From NCBI RefSeq assembly GCF_001567585.1, contig NZ_LRQV01000013.1, positions 1 through 64,000 of the forward strand: DNA of 64,000 nucleotides, read 5' to 3'. Source of the DNA: Micromonospora rosaria. GTDB taxonomy: Bacteria > Actinomycetota > Actinomycetes > Mycobacteriales > Micromonosporaceae. The notes below the pieces were generated by a model. That model made no database searches. It had not been told where the DNA came from and saw only the letters and a program-made list of their open reading frames with translations. The position numbers and the translations under genes were made by a program. Below are positions 1-10,385 of this stretch, one piece after another; within the stretch, counting starts at the first letter, position 1; the number at the start of each line of letters is the position of its first letter.

Positions 1-1
1 G

Positions 2-211
2 CACCCCGACTCGCTCACCTCCCGGCACAACCTCGCCGGCTGTTACCGGGCGACGGGCCGGATCGCCGAGGCCGTGGCGCTGTACGAGCGGGTCCTCGCC
101 GCGCGGGAGCAGGTCCTCGGTCCCGACCACCCGGACACCCGGGCCAGCCGGGACCTGCTGACGCGCAGCCGGGCCGAGGCGGCGGCCGGCACGGACCCGG
201 CCGCCGGCTGA
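2..211 (+). CDS. C-terminal end of a tetratricopeptide-repeat protein (partial)
   Basis: The reading frame enters from the left edge and stops at a TGA ending at 211, giving 69 residues. It reads as the last two TPR motifs: a helix with LAGCYRATGRIAEAVALYERV and then LGPDHPDTRASRDLL. The phrase 'LGPDHPDT' is typical of the TPR array at the end of actinobacterial NB-ARC/TPR proteins. The frame has no in-frame stop and strong third-position GC. The N-terminal domain, and so the function, lies outside the window. A helical hairpin just after the stop fits its terminator. Confidence 0.75.
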   Translation, partial: HPDSLTSRHNLAGCYRATGRIAEAVALYERVLAAREQVLGPDHPDTRASRDLLTRSRAEAAAGTDPAAG

Positions 212-222
212 CCCGACGCCCG

Positions 223-271
223 GCCGTCCGGGCCCGGCCGGGACCGGCCGGATTCCTCGCTCCCGGACGGC
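223..271 (+). terminator. Hairpin after the TPR gene
   Basis: A perfect 10-bp inverted repeat (gccgtccggg at 223-232, cccggacggc at 262-271) encloses a GC-rich loop. It starts 12 nt after the TPR stop codon, so it probably ends that transcript. There is no T-run, as is usual for actinomycete terminators. Confidence 0.5.
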
Positions 272-369
272 GGCCCGTCGAGGCTGGTCGGGCGGCACCA
301 CACCGGGTGTGCCGTACCCGCCCCGGGCGGTGCCGCCGGAGGCCCGCCCCGCCCCCGTGAGGAGAACCC

Positions 370-849
370 ATGTCACGACCACGTTCCGCCCGCCTGCCCC
401 GGGTGCTGCTGGCGATCCTGCTCGCCGTCGTGGGCGCGGTGACCTCGGCCACCGTCGCGGCCACCCCCGCGCTCGCCGCCGGGTGCTACCAGTCGAGCTG
501 CAACGGGCAACTGCCCCAGGACAAGGGCTGCGACGCGGGCGCCACCACCATCGCCTCGTTCCGCTACGGCGGGTCGAACACGTTCCTCCAGGGCGCGCTG
601 ATGGAGCTGCGCCGCTCCACGGCCTGCGACGCGGCGTGGATCCGCACCACCGACGGCGACTGCCTGCCGATGTGGCGCAACTGCGGTGCCGTCCTGGAGG
701 TCTCCGGCGGCTCCCCCCAGTTCTCCGACCCGAGGCCCGGCCAGCGCTGGTCGGCGATGTGGTCGTACCGGAACTACGTGCGCGGCTGCTTCATCGCCTA
801 CACCGACGACGGCGGCTACCACCGGGACGGCTGCACCGCCTGGAAGTGA
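370..849 (+). CDS. Small secreted DUF2690-family protein
   Basis: The 159-residue product has a clear Sec signal peptide: a basic start (MSRPRSARLPR), a hydrophobic core, and a likely cleavage after ALAA near residue 37. The mature part starts with the family's cysteine pattern (GCYQSSCNGQLPQDKGC) and has further cysteines around residues 98, 108 and 138, consistent with disulfide bonds outside the cell. DUF2690 proteins are small exported actinobacterial proteins of unknown role. The ATG is preceded by GTGAGGAG about 7 nt upstream. A perfect 16-bp hairpin follows, so it is probably monocistronic. The function is not known. Confidence 0.75.
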   Translation: MSRPRSARLPRVLLAILLAVVGAVTSATVAATPALAAGCYQSSCNGQLPQDKGCDAGATTIASFRYGGSNTFLQGALMELRRSTACDAAWIRTTDGDCLPMWRNCGAVLEVSGGSPQFSDPRPGQRWSAMWSYRNYVRGCFIAYTDDGGYHRDGCTAWK

Positions 850-859
850 CCCCACGACC

Positions 860-896
860 GGGGGGCGGGGCGGAACCGGCTTCCGCCCCGCCCCCC
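860..896 (+). terminator. Strong GC hairpin terminator
   Basis: A perfect 16-bp stem (860-875 with 881-896) with a 5-nt loop starts 11 nt after the stop of the DUF2690 gene. Its stem is entirely G/C except the last two pairs next to the loop. It is one of the strongest hairpins seen in the window. Confidence 0.8.
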
Positions 897-948
897 GCGC
901 CCCCGGCCCGTCCCCCGTCCGATCCGCCCACCCCCGAAGAGGTGACCG

Positions 949-3900
949 ATGCGCTCCTCGGCCCTGCTGGCGGCGCTGACCTGCGCCGCCGTCCTCCTGT
1001 CCCCGTCCACCCTGCCGGTGGCCGCCGCTGCGGCGACACCGCCGCACGACAGCGTCCCGCCGGCCGCCGGGTCCGGTCCGGCCGGCGCGGCCGGCGGGCG
1101 TCCGCCCACGCACCCCGACCGGGTCACCGAGCCGGACGCGCGGCTCGGCCCGGCGTGGCGCGGCTCCACCGACCGCGCCGTCACCACCTCGAGCGACGCG
1201 AGCGGGCTGCACCTGCTCGTCGCCGACGAGGCGCAGGCGTACGCCTGGCGGACCGCGGCGACGCTCGCCGAGCCCGGCTTCGACACCGACCAGTGGATCG
1301 GCCAGGCGTGCCTGACCGGCTCCGGCCGGCGGGCCGTGGTCGTCTACGGTCCACGGACGTTCACCAACCGGGAGTCCCTGCTGCAGCGCGGCGGGTTCGC
1401 CGCGGTCGTCGACCTGACCACCGGCGCGGTGACGAAGCTGCGCGAACGGGTCTCCCTGGCGTACCACAATCCGGGGTGCGGCGCCGGCGAGCGCGCGGTG
1501 CTGTCCCGGCTGGAGGCTCCGGCCGGGCCGACCGGGCCGGCACGGACCTGGCTCGGCACGGTCGACGCCGCCCGGCCGACCGCGCCCGTTCGGGTCCGGC
1601 GGACGCCGGGGCAGGTCACCTCGGTGCTGCCGGTACGGGACCGGCTGATCGGCGCGCGGGGCGACCAGCTCGTCTCGATCGACCGGGCGGGCGGCCCGCG
1701 CCCGCTGGCGGAGCTGGCCGGTACCCCGTTCCGGCTGCTCGCCGACGGCCGCGACGCGGTGGCGTTCCAGGTGGTCCGGGGCGAGCGCACCGAGTTCAAG
1801 CGGTTCGCCGCCGGTCGGGTGGCCGGACACGGGTCGGCGCCCCGTGGCGAGGTCGCGCTGCGACCGGGGGCCGGGGGTCGGGTCTTCGTCGTGGGCAGCC
1901 GGGCCGGCAGCCGCACCGCCGGCCACCTGCCGTCGGGCTGGCGGGCCGTCGACGGGCGGCCCGACAGTGACGTCTCGACCACGGGCGCCCTCGTCGTCTC
2001 GCGGGCGAGCACCGGTCGGGAGGCGGCCGGCCGGCCGGCGGACCGACCGGTACCCGGGCGGGCCGAGCCGGTCGAGATCACCTCCCGCCGGGTCGCCACC
2101 GACGCCCGCCTGACCTTCTCGGTCGTGCCGCGCCCGGCCGCCGCCGGACGGGCGCCGTCCCCGGCGCTGACCGCACGCGCCGCGCCCGGCTTCGGAGGGC
2201 CGGGCAGCCGCTCCGCGCGGCCCCCGGCGGACCCGGACGTCCCCCACGACCCCGACCGGTCGTGTTCCGTGCCGCGCAACGACCCGGCCTCGCAGGTGTA
2301 CCAGCCGACGGTCGCCCAGGTGGAGTGGGCCGCCGACCTCGCCGTCCGGGGGATGCTGACCTTCCAGCGGCCGGCGAACTGGAACAACAAGGGCATGGCC
2401 GCGTACTCGCCGCAGGGCCTGTTCCCGCTCACCGCGCTGTCCGGCGGCGGTACGGTGCCCGCCCAGATCTTCCTCGGCATCCTCGCCCAGGAGTCGAACC
2501 TGTGGCAGGCCAGCCCGCACGTGGTCGACGCCTCCGTGGGCAACCCGCTGATCAGCCTGGGCTACTACGGCCTCGACCTGGCCGAGCCCGACTTCGACGA
2601 CATCGACTGGGAGCACACCGACTGCGGGTACGGGGCCGCCCAGGTCACCTCGGGCATGAAACGGACCGACGTGGACACCACGGTCGCCGGTATCGCCTGG
2701 ACCTACCCGAAGCAGCAGGCGGTGGCGCTCGACTACGCCGCCAACCTCGCGGCGGGGCTGCGGATCCTGCAGGACAAGTGGAACACCACCCGCGACGCCG
2801 GACTGGTCGTCAACGACGGCGACCCCCGGTACCTGGAGAACTGGTGGTTCGCGATCTGGGCGTACAACACCGGCTTCTACCCGCGCGCCGCCGGACAGCC
2901 GTGGGGCGTGGGCTGGGCCAACAACCCGGCGAACCCGGACTACCCCGCCGACCGGCGGATGTTCCTCACCGAGCCGCTGGACGTGTACGACTCCCAGGGA
3001 CGCAGGATCGTCGACGACGACACCGGCTACGACAACGCCAAGCACCCGAACCACTGGTCGTACCCGGAGCGGGTCATCGGCTTCGCCTACACCTCGCTGA
3101 TCCGCTTCGACTACCGGTCGGGGTCGTACCGTCCGACGTACCGCCCGGCCCTGTCCCCGCTCGCGCCGGCGCTCGCCCAGCCCGGCCGGTACACCTTCTG
3201 CGCGCCGGCCGTCAACGACTGCGGCGAGCACCTGCCCCCGCACGCGCCCGGCGACTACCCCGGCACGCCGGCCGGCGCGTGCCAGCGTGACGACCTGCGG
3301 TGCTGGTGGCACGCGCCGGTCACCTGGACGTCCTGTCCGGGCAGGTGCGGGACGGAGAACCGGGCCTACACGTCGGTCGAGCCGAGGCCGTACACGCAGC
3401 CGGGCGACAACATCCATCCCACCCCCGCCCACGCCGACGGCTCGTGCGCGGTCAGCGGCCTGCCCGCCGGCGCGCGGATCATCGACGACATCGCCACCAC
3501 CGTGCCGCTCGGCGCGGAGGGCTGCACACCGACGTTCACCCGGGGCGGCACCTTCGCGCTGAACTTCGCCACCCACACCCGGCCGGACGGCACGGTGGTC
3601 ACCCCCGGCAAGGTCGACTTCCACCAGATCGGCGCCGGCTTCGGCGGACACTTCTGGTTCGCGCACACCCACCGCCAGCAGCAGCAACCGACGCTGCGGG
3701 TCACCGGCACGTGGCGCATCGACCCGACCCACGCGTGGACCCGGGTCTGGGTGCACCTGCCCGATCACGGCGCGCACACCCGGCAGGCCCGGTACGTCAT
3801 CCGCCGGCCGGACGGCGGCACCGAGCACCGCACCATCCCCACCCAGTGGGAAGAGAACCGGTGGGTGAGCCTGGGCGTCTTCGACTTCACCGGCCCCGGC

Positions 3901-4950
3901 ACCCCACGGGTGGAGCTGACCAACTTCACCCTCGACGGCCGGGGTGTCCAGGACATCGCCTGGGACGCCCTCGCCGTCCAGCCGTTGCCCCGCAAGCCCG
4001 CGCACTTCGTGGTGGCGCTCGGCGACTCGTACTCCTCCGGGGAGGGCGCCGGGGACTACACCCGGGTCAGCAACCAGTACGGCGACGACGAGCAGTGGCG
4101 CAACTCGTGCCGGCGCAGCCCGCACGCCTGGTCGCAGCGGGCCACCATCCCCGGGGCACCGGCCAGCATCGGCACCCTGTCCGCGCAGCACCATCCCGAT
4201 CTCGACGCGCAGTTCCTGGCGTGCAGCGGCGCGCGGACGGTGAACCTGCTCAGCCCGAGCCTGCTGCCCGACGGCCGCTGGCAGGGCTCGCCGGCCGAGG
4301 GCCAGTACGGCGAGGTCAGCCAGCTCGACCAGGGGTCGCTGACCGCGAACACCACCGCCGTGCTGCTCTCGATCGGCGGCAACGACGCCCGGTTCGCCCA
4401 GGTGGGCCTCTCCTGCGCGACCGGGCTGGAGTGCGGCGCGCCGGGCTACGTGATGGCCGGCGACGACGAGCCGCTGCGCGACCGGCAGCAGGACCTGATC
4501 ACCGGCGCCGTCCGGGCGTCGGTGCAGAAGGTGGTCGAGCAGATCCGGCTGCGGGCGCCGGCGGCGCGCATCTTCGTCATGGGCTACCCGCGCCTGTTCG
4601 ACACCCCGTGCCGGTACTTCGGTCAGTACGGCATGGCGTTCGGCTTCACCGAGGGCGAGACCGAGTTCCTCAACGAGCTGTCCGACCTGATGGCCGGCTC
4701 CGCGGTGCCGTCGGATCCCGCGCGCGGCGTGCACGGCATGGACGCCCGGGGCGAGTACACCGAGCACGGCATCTGCGGCGCGTCTGAGCAGTACCTGCAC
4801 GGCGTCGTCGCGGGTGACCTGTTCGGGGACGACGACGGGCACCCGCGGCAGCCGGTGGGGATGGAGACCCTGCACCCGAACCGGGCGGGCAACGACGCCT
4901 ACGCCCGGGTGGTGCAGCGCCGGATGGACGAGGTCGGCTACCGCTGGTGA
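949..4950 (+). CDS. Large secreted protein: lysozyme-like, golvesin-like and SGNH hydrolase domains (NocE-like)
   Basis: The 1333-residue product begins with a Sec signal peptide (residues 1-30). Residues 30-420 form a variable, possibly propeller-like region. Around residues 500-620 there is a lysozyme/transglycosylase-like segment (FLGILAQESNLWQAS, then CGYGAAQVTSGM), whose glutamate in AQES is the candidate catalytic acid. Residues about 915-1010 resemble the golvesin C-terminal-like beta domain. From about residue 1018 an SGNH/GDSL esterase is clear: block I ALGDSYSSGEGAGDY, block III LSIGGNDARF, and block V LHPNRAGNDAY. The order matches actinobacterial NocE-like exported proteins. The likely role is cell-surface or extracellular hydrolysis; the substrate is unknown. 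It appears to be monocistronic, with a hairpin 50 nt after the stop. Confidence 0.8.
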   Translation: MRSSALLAALTCAAVLLSPSTLPVAAAAATPPHDSVPPAAGSGPAGAAGGRPPTHPDRVTEPDARLGPAWRGSTDRAVTTSSDASGLHLLVADEAQAYAWRTAATLAEPGFDTDQWIGQACLTGSGRRAVVVYGPRTFTNRESLLQRGGFAAVVDLTTGAVTKLRERVSLAYHNPGCGAGERAVLSRLEAPAGPTGPARTWLGTVDAARPTAPVRVRRTPGQVTSVLPVRDRLIGARGDQLVSIDRAGGPRPLAELAGTPFRLLADGRDAVAFQVVRGERTEFKRFAAGRVAGHGSAPRGEVALRPGAGGRVFVVGSRAGSRTAGHLPSGWRAVDGRPDSDVSTTGALVVSRASTGREAAGRPADRPVPGRAEPVEITSRRVATDARLTFSVVPRPAAAGRAPSPALTARAAPGFGGPGSRSARPPADPDVPHDPDRSCSVPRNDPASQVYQPTVAQVEWAADLAVRGMLTFQRPANWNNKGMAAYSPQGLFPLTALSGGGTVPAQIFLGILAQESNLWQASPHVVDASVGNPLISLGYYGLDLAEPDFDDIDWEHTDCGYGAAQVTSGMKRTDVDTTVAGIAWTYPKQQAVALDYAANLAAGLRILQDKWNTTRDAGLVVNDGDPRYLENWWFAIWAYNTGFYPRAAGQPWGVGWANNPANPDYPADRRMFLTEPLDVYDSQGRRIVDDDTGYDNAKHPNHWSYPERVIGFAYTSLIRFDYRSGSYRPTYRPALSPLAPALAQPGRYTFCAPAVNDCGEHLPPHAPGDYPGTPAGACQRDDLRCWWHAPVTWTSCPGRCGTENRAYTSVEPRPYTQPGDNIHPTPAHADGSCAVSGLPAGARIIDDIATTVPLGAEGCTPTFTRGGTFALNFATHTRPDGTVVTPGKVDFHQIGAGFGGHFWFAHTHRQQQQPTLRVTGTWRIDPTHAWTRVWVHLPDHGAHTRQARYVIRRPDGGTEHRTIPTQWEENRWVSLGVFDFTGPGTPRVELTNFTLDGRGVQDIAWDALAVQPLPRKPAHFVVALGDSYSSGEGAGDYTRVSNQYGDDEQWRNSCRRSPHAWSQRATIPGAPASIGTLSAQHHPDLDAQFLACSGARTVNLLSPSLLPDGRWQGSPAEGQYGEVSQLDQGSLTANTTAVLLSIGGNDARFAQVGLSCATGLECGAPGYVMAGDDEPLRDRQQDLITGAVRASVQKVVEQIRLRAPAARIFVMGYPRLFDTPCRYFGQYGMAFGFTEGETEFLNELSDLMAGSAVPSDPARGVHGMDARGEYTEHGICGASEQYLHGVVAGDLFGDDDGHPRQPVGMETLHPNRAGNDAYARVVQRRMDEVGYRW

Positions 4951-5002
4951 GCGGCCCGCCGTACCGTGACCGCCGCGCCGCCACCGCAGGGTGACGGCCG
5001 CC

Positions 5003-5039
5003 CGGCGGGCGCCCGGATCGCGCCGCCGGGCGCCCGCCG
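5003..5039 (+). terminator. Perfect 14-bp hairpin terminator
   Basis: Arms cggcgggcgcccgg (5003-5016) and ccgggcgcccgccg (5026-5039) are perfect complements around a 9-nt loop. They lie 52 nt after the NocE-like stop codon. Confidence 0.75.
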
Positions 5040-5191
5040 CGCGAGCGCCGGCCGGCGGGTGGCCGCCCCGGTGCCCGGCGGCACCCGCTCGCGGCGCGAT
5101 CCGCGTCACACCAGACCCTTGCCGCCGCCGGGTTCATCCCGTTACGCCCCGAAGAATCGGTCGGGCCGGGTGACCCGACGCACCACCACCC

Positions 5192-5216
5192 CCACTCACA
5201 GCTTGCTTTCAGTGGG
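5192..5216. promoter_or_regulatory. Small inverted repeat in the upstream region of the CorC-type operon
   Basis: The 373-nt gap 4951-5323 holds the hairpin at 5003-5039 and then a less GC-rich patch near 5190-5240, where a promoter for the operon starting at 5324 should lie. Arms cccact and agtggg enclose a loop containing gcttgctttc. A TTGCTT box (5203-5208) is followed by TACTCT (5223-5228), but the 14-nt spacing is too short for a convincing promoter. Confidence 0.25.
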
Positions 5217-5323
5217 CGCGGCTACTCTCTGCAGGACTATGGATGATCTTCCGCACCACAGTCCGTGGCCCCTCGTCGTCCCGACCGCCCGCACGGCGGC
5301 CACCACGCGACAGGGGCTGACCG

Positions 5324-6676
5324 ATGTATGAAGTAGTCATGCTGGGGATCGGGTTGCTCCTCACCGTCGGCACCGGCATGTTCGTCGCCTCCGAGTTCGC
5401 GCTGGTCAACCTCGACCGTGGGGAACTCGAGGCGCGCCAGTCCCGGGGCGAGAAGCGGCTCGGCCCCACGATCGCCGCACTGAAGATCACCTCGACCCAC
5501 CTGTCCAGCGCGCAGCTCGGCATCTCGCTGACCACCCTGCTAACCGGGTACACTTTCGAGCCGGCGGTCAGCGCGCTGCTGGCCGATCCGCTCGGCGCGG
5601 CCGGCGTGCCGGAGGGGGCGGTCCCCGCGGTCGGCTCGGTCCTCGCCATCCTCCTGGCGACGCTCTTCTCGATGGTGATCGGTGAGCTGGTGCCGAAGAA
5701 CTTCGCCCTCGCGGTGCCCCTGCAGACCGCGAAGTTCGTGGTGCCGTTCCAGGCCCTGTTCACCACCGTCCTGAAGCCGGTGATCCTGCTGTTCAACAAC
5801 ACCGCCAACGCGGTGATCCGGGCCTTCGGCATCGAGCCGAAGGAGGAGCTGTCCGGCGCCCGCAGCGCCGAGGAGCTCAGCTCGCTGCTGCGGCACTCGG
5901 CGCGTGCCGGTGTCCTCGACCCGGAGCACGCCACGCTGCTGGACCGTACCCTGCGGTTCTCGGGTCGGGACGCCTCCGACGTGATGACCCCCCGGGTGCG
6001 GATGACGGCGGTGGAGGCCACCACCAGCGCCGCCGAGATCATCGAACGGGCCAGCGCCACCGGCCTGTCCCGGTTCCCGGTCATCGGCCGCAACGTCGAC
6101 GACATCCTCGGCGTGCTGCACGTCAAGCACGCCTTCGCGATCCCGCTGGAGCAACGCTCCGGGGTACGGGCGAGTGACCTCGTCGTGGAGCCGTCGCGGG
6201 TGCCGGAGACGATGCACCTGGACGCGCTGCTGCCCACGCTGCGCGGCCAGGGCCTGCAGTTCGCGGTCGTCTACGACGAGCACGGCGGCACCGCCGGGAT
6301 CGTCACCCTGGAGGACCTGGTCGAGGAGATCATCGGCGACCTGGAGGACGAGCACGACCGGGCCCGCACCATCCTGGTGCGTCGGGGCCGGTCGGTCTCC
6401 TTCGACGCCTCGCTGCGCCCGGACGAACTGTTCGAGCGGGCCACGATCACCGTCCCGGAGGACGACGACTACGACACGATCGCCGGTTTCGTCACCGCCC
6501 GCCTCAACCGGTTCCCCGAGGTGGGTGACGAGGTGGCGATCGAGGGCGGGGTGCTGCGCGTCGAGCACCTCAACGGCGTCCAGGCCGACCGGCTGCGGTT
6601 CGTGCCCACCGAGGCGCCCGTCGCCGCCGGGGCCAACCGTCCGACCGGTGACCGCACGGAGGAGAGCGTCCGGTGA
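5324..6676 (+). CDS. CNNM/CorC-family membrane protein (HlyC/CorC type)
   Basis: The 450-residue product follows the family layout. An N-terminal CNNM (DUF21) membrane domain covers about residues 1-200, with a first helix starting at LGIGLLLTVGTGMFV and the motif VASEFALVNLD. A CBS-domain pair follows (DVMTPRVRM near residue 225, then EHGGTAGIVTLEDLVEEIIG near 325). A C-terminal CorC/HlyC domain (about 360-435) ends it. Members are linked to Mg2+/Co2+ homeostasis, with the CBS pair sensing nucleotides. The exact substrate here is not settled. A GGGG-rich ribosome site precedes the ATG. The gene overlaps the next one by four bases (GTGA), so the two are translationally coupled. Confidence 0.88.
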   Translation: MYEVVMLGIGLLLTVGTGMFVASEFALVNLDRGELEARQSRGEKRLGPTIAALKITSTHLSSAQLGISLTTLLTGYTFEPAVSALLADPLGAAGVPEGAVPAVGSVLAILLATLFSMVIGELVPKNFALAVPLQTAKFVVPFQALFTTVLKPVILLFNNTANAVIRAFGIEPKEELSGARSAEELSSLLRHSARAGVLDPEHATLLDRTLRFSGRDASDVMTPRVRMTAVEATTSAAEIIERASATGLSRFPVIGRNVDDILGVLHVKHAFAIPLEQRSGVRASDLVVEPSRVPETMHLDALLPTLRGQGLQFAVVYDEHGGTAGIVTLEDLVEEIIGDLEDEHDRARTILVRRGRSVSFDASLRPDELFERATITVPEDDDYDTIAGFVTARLNRFPEVGDEVAIEGGVLRVEHLNGVQADRLRFVPTEAPVAAGANRPTGDRTEESVR

Positions 6677-7704
6677 GCGAGTACCTGCCAGGCATCATCT
6701 GGCTCTTCGTCCTGCTGGTCGTCAACGCGTTCTTCGTCGGCGCGGAGTTCGCGGTGATCTCCGCGCGCCGCTCCCAGATCGAGCCGAAGGCCCAGGCGGG
6801 CAGCCGCGCCGCCCAGACCACCCTCTGGGCGATGGAGCACGCCACCCTGATGCTGGCGACCAGCCAGCTCGGTATCACGGTGTGTTCGCTGCTCATCCTG
6901 AACGTCTCGGAGCCGGCGATCCACCACCTGCTGGAGATCCCGCTGGCGAACACCCCGCTGACGCCCGAGGCGGTCACCGTGCTGGCGTTCGTCATCGCGC
7001 TGCTGCTGGTGACGTTCCTGCACGTGGTGTTCGGCGAGATGGTGCCGAAGAACATCTCGTTCTCGGTGCCGACCCGGGCGGCGCTGATCCTCGCTCCGCC
7101 GCTGGTGCTCGTCGCCCGGATCTTCAAGCCGATCATCTGGAGCCTGAACGGCATCGCCAACGGGATCCTGCGGCTGTTCCGGGTGACCCCGAAGGACGAG
7201 GCCACCAGCACCTACACGCTGGACGAGGTGGCGACCATCGTGGCGCAGTCGACCCGCGAGGGGGTGCTCGTCGACGGGTCGGGCACGCTGACCGCGGCCG
7301 TCGAGTTCACCGCGAAGACCGTCGGCGACGTGGCGGTGCCCCTCGACGGCCTGGTCGTCCTGCCGGCGTCCGTCACCCCCGCCGACGTCCAGCGGGCCGT
7401 CGCCGAGCACGGCTTCTCCCGGTACCTGCTCACCGACAACGGTGAACCGAGCGGGTACCTGCACATCAAGGACGTGATGGACCTGTCCGGCGACGCCTAC
7501 ACCAGCGCCGTACCGGCCAAACGCGTCCGCCGGCTGGCCACCGTCCGCCGGGACAGCGAGTTGGAGGACGCGCTGGCGACGATGCGGGGCAAGGGCGCGC
7601 ACCTGGCCCGGGTCCTCGACGACGAGGGCACCACCGGCGTCATCTTCCTGGAGGACATCGTCGAGGAACTCGTCGGCGAGGTCCAGGACGCCACCACCCG
7701 CTGA
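6673..7704 (+). CDS. Second CNNM/CorC-family membrane protein
   Basis: The 343-residue protein is a paralogue of the preceding gene, with the same CNNM domain (FVGAEFAVISARRSQIE, GEMVPKNISFSVPTRAA) and a CBS pair (about residues 215-340, ending GVIFLEDIVEELVGEV). It lacks the C-terminal CorC/HlyC domain and stops right after the second CBS motif. Adjacent long and short CNNM genes are common in actinobacteria and probably form a hetero-oligomer (inference). The GTG start sits inside the stop region of the upstream gene. A long hairpin ends the operon. Confidence 0.88.
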   Translation: MSEYLPGIIWLFVLLVVNAFFVGAEFAVISARRSQIEPKAQAGSRAAQTTLWAMEHATLMLATSQLGITVCSLLILNVSEPAIHHLLEIPLANTPLTPEAVTVLAFVIALLLVTFLHVVFGEMVPKNISFSVPTRAALILAPPLVLVARIFKPIIWSLNGIANGILRLFRVTPKDEATSTYTLDEVATIVAQSTREGVLVDGSGTLTAAVEFTAKTVGDVAVPLDGLVVLPASVTPADVQRAVAEHGFSRYLLTDNGEPSGYLHIKDVMDLSGDAYTSAVPAKRVRRLATVRRDSELEDALATMRGKGAHLARVLDDEGTTGVIFLEDIVEELVGEVQDATTR

Positions 7705-7728
7705 CCGGCGGGTACCCGGCGCGGTCGA

Positions 7729-7771
7729 CGGCCGCACCCGTCGTGGTCGACGACCACGGTGGGTGCGGCCG
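7729..7771. terminator. Long two-part hairpin between convergent operons
   Basis: Outer arms cggccgcaccc (7729-7739) and gggtgcggccg (7761-7771) are perfect complements. Inside them, cgtggtcg (7742-7749) pairs with cgaccacg (7751-7758). It lies 24 nt after the CorC-type stop and faces the convergent cobalamin operon, so it could work both ways. Confidence 0.8.
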
Positions 7772-7865
7772 TTCGCCATCGGTCCCGGGCTCGTCCCGCC
7801 GGCCCCTGGGCTCCGCCCGGCCGGACGGGCTCCCGGGACACGGGCACCGGCCGCGCCCCGGGTGG

Positions 7866-8563
7866 TCAGCCCCGGGGCGGCCGGTCGTCGACGGGCCGGC
7901 CGTCGCGCAGGTGCTCGTCGGCGATGCGGGTCGCCGTCGACCGGTCGACCCGTTCGTACCAGACGTCGTCGGGGTGCACCACGACGAGCGGGCCGAGGGT
8001 GCACGGGAACAGGCACCCGGTGGCGGTGAGCAGCACGTCGTCGTCGCCGAGGCGGTGCTCGGCCAGCCGGTCGGCGAGCGCCGCCGCCACCTCGTCGGCC
8101 CCGTACGCGGTGCAGCGGGGCCCCCGGCAGACGAGCACGTGCCGCCGGTGGCGGGTGATCCGGGACCAGGCCGGGCTCCGGAACGGCCCGGGGTTGCCAG
8201 CCAGCTCGGTGAGCGGCCCGGCGACGGCGGCCACGACCGCGGTGACCAGTGCGGGCTGCCCGGCCAGCGGCGCGGTGACCACGATCCGCAGGGCCCGCTC
8301 GTGCTGCTGCCGCCAGTGCGCCACCGCGCGCCGGATCCAGGTGTCCAGGTAGCGGTCGGGCGGCAGGTGCGTCGGCACCAGCACCACCTCGTCCGCGTCG
8401 GCCGCCGCGTCCAGCGCGGTGTGCAGCGACGGCGCGGCGCCGTCGAGGAAGCAGCCCCGCACCGGTACGCCGAGAGCCCCGGCGACCGCCTCGGCGAGCC
8501 GGTGGACCGCGTCGTGGCCGCCGTGGTGGGTCACCGACCGGGCCACGAGGAGCACCTGCCGGT

Positions 8564-8567
<4 letters not shown>
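7866..8567 (-). CDS. CbiX-like/sirohydrochlorin chelatase domain fused to a thioredoxin-like [2Fe-2S] ferredoxin domain
   Basis: The 233-residue product starts with a chelatase-like half (residues 1-120: LLVARSVTHHGGHDAVHRLA, and EVVLVPTHLPPDRYLD with a histidine as in CbiX metal-binding sites). The C-terminal half (about 140-225) is a thioredoxin-fold [2Fe-2S] ferredoxin, with cysteines in VCRGPRCTAYG and TGCLFPCTLGP. Similar proteins occur in actinobacterial corrin gene clusters. The cofactor or substrate cannot be read from sequence. Its ATG overlaps the stop of the upstream importer ATPase (ATGA), and the operon is headed by a cobalamin riboswitch, so a role in cobalt/corrinoid handling is likely. 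Confidence 0.72.
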
Positions 8568-9324
<757 letters not shown>

Positions 9325-9325
<1 letters not shown>

Positions 9326-10347
9326 CAGCCCCGTACCTCCCGGCGTCGCAGCAGGATCACGAAGGCGGGCACCCCGAGCAGCGCGGTGAGCACGCCGACC
9401 GGCAGCTCGCGCGGCTCGAACAGGGTCCGCGCGGCGGTGTCCACCCAGATCAGGAAGATCGCGCCGGCCAACGCCACGACCGGCAGCAACCGCCGGTGGT
9501 CCGGGCCGGTGAGCAGGCGGGCGGCGTGCGGCATGATCAGCCCGACGAACCCGATCGCCCCGCTCATCGCGACCAGCACGGCGGTCAGCAGCGCGGTGGC
9601 GACCAGCAGCAGCCACCGGACCCGGATCACGTCCACCCCGAGGGTGGCCGCCGCCTCCTCGCCGAAGGCGAAGGCGTCGAGCGCGCGGGCGTGCCAGCCG
9701 ACCAGCCCCAGGACGGCCACCAGCACCGGCGCCGCCCAGGCCAGCTCCGCCCAGCCGGCCCGGGCCAGCGACCCGGACAGCCAGAACGTGATGCTCTGCG
9801 TGGCGTGCGGGTCCCCCACCCAGATGATCACGAAGGAGGTCAGCGCGGCGCAGAGCTGCGCCACCGCCACCCCCATCAGCACCACCCGGGTCGGGGCGAG
9901 CGCCGCGCGGCGGCCCGCGACCGCGACCACCGCCGCGAAGGCGGTGAGCGCGCCGACGAACGCGCCGCCGCCCACGGCGACCACCCCGCTGCCCACCCCG
10001 GCCACGATCACCAGGACCGCGCCGAGCGACGCCCCGGACGAGACACCCAGCAGGTACGGGTCGGCCAGCGGGTTACGGATGACGGTCTGCATGACCGCTC
10101 CCGCCGCGGCGAGCCCGGCGCCGACGGCCGCCGCGCCGAGCACCCGGGGCAGGCGCAGGTCCCACACGATGTGCTCGCGCAGCGGCGGCACGTCGGACCG
10201 GGCCAGCCCGAGGTGGTCGGCGACGACCAGCCACACCGTACCGATGGAGAGGTCCGCCGGGCCGACCGTGACGGCCACGCCGACCGAGGCGAGCAGCCCC
10301 ACCGTGAGGACGACCAGGACCACGGCTCGGCCGGTGGCCCGCACCAC
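9325..10347 (-). CDS. ABC importer permease, BtuC/FecD type
   Basis: From the GTG at 10347 the protein is 340 residues with about ten membrane helices. It carries the BtuC/FecCD signatures LRLPRVLGAAAVGAGLAAAG and RNPLADPYLLGVSSGASLGA, and the cytoplasmic loop GFVGLIMPHAARLL. A CTG at 10389, overlapping the stop of the binding-protein gene, would give a 14-residue longer product and cannot be excluded. It is the middle gene of a coupled btuF-C-D-like operon. Confidence 0.85.
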
Positions 10348-10385
10348 CGGGGTACGGGTGGCGGCCGGCCGTGGGACGACGGCGG

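Noticed and set aside
373..5109. A 1578-codon open frame on the minus strand opposite the NocE-like gene
   Set aside because: It runs antisense to two well-supported genes, has no recognisable domain and has the Arg/Gly/Pro/Val-rich composition of a shadow frame in GC-rich DNA.
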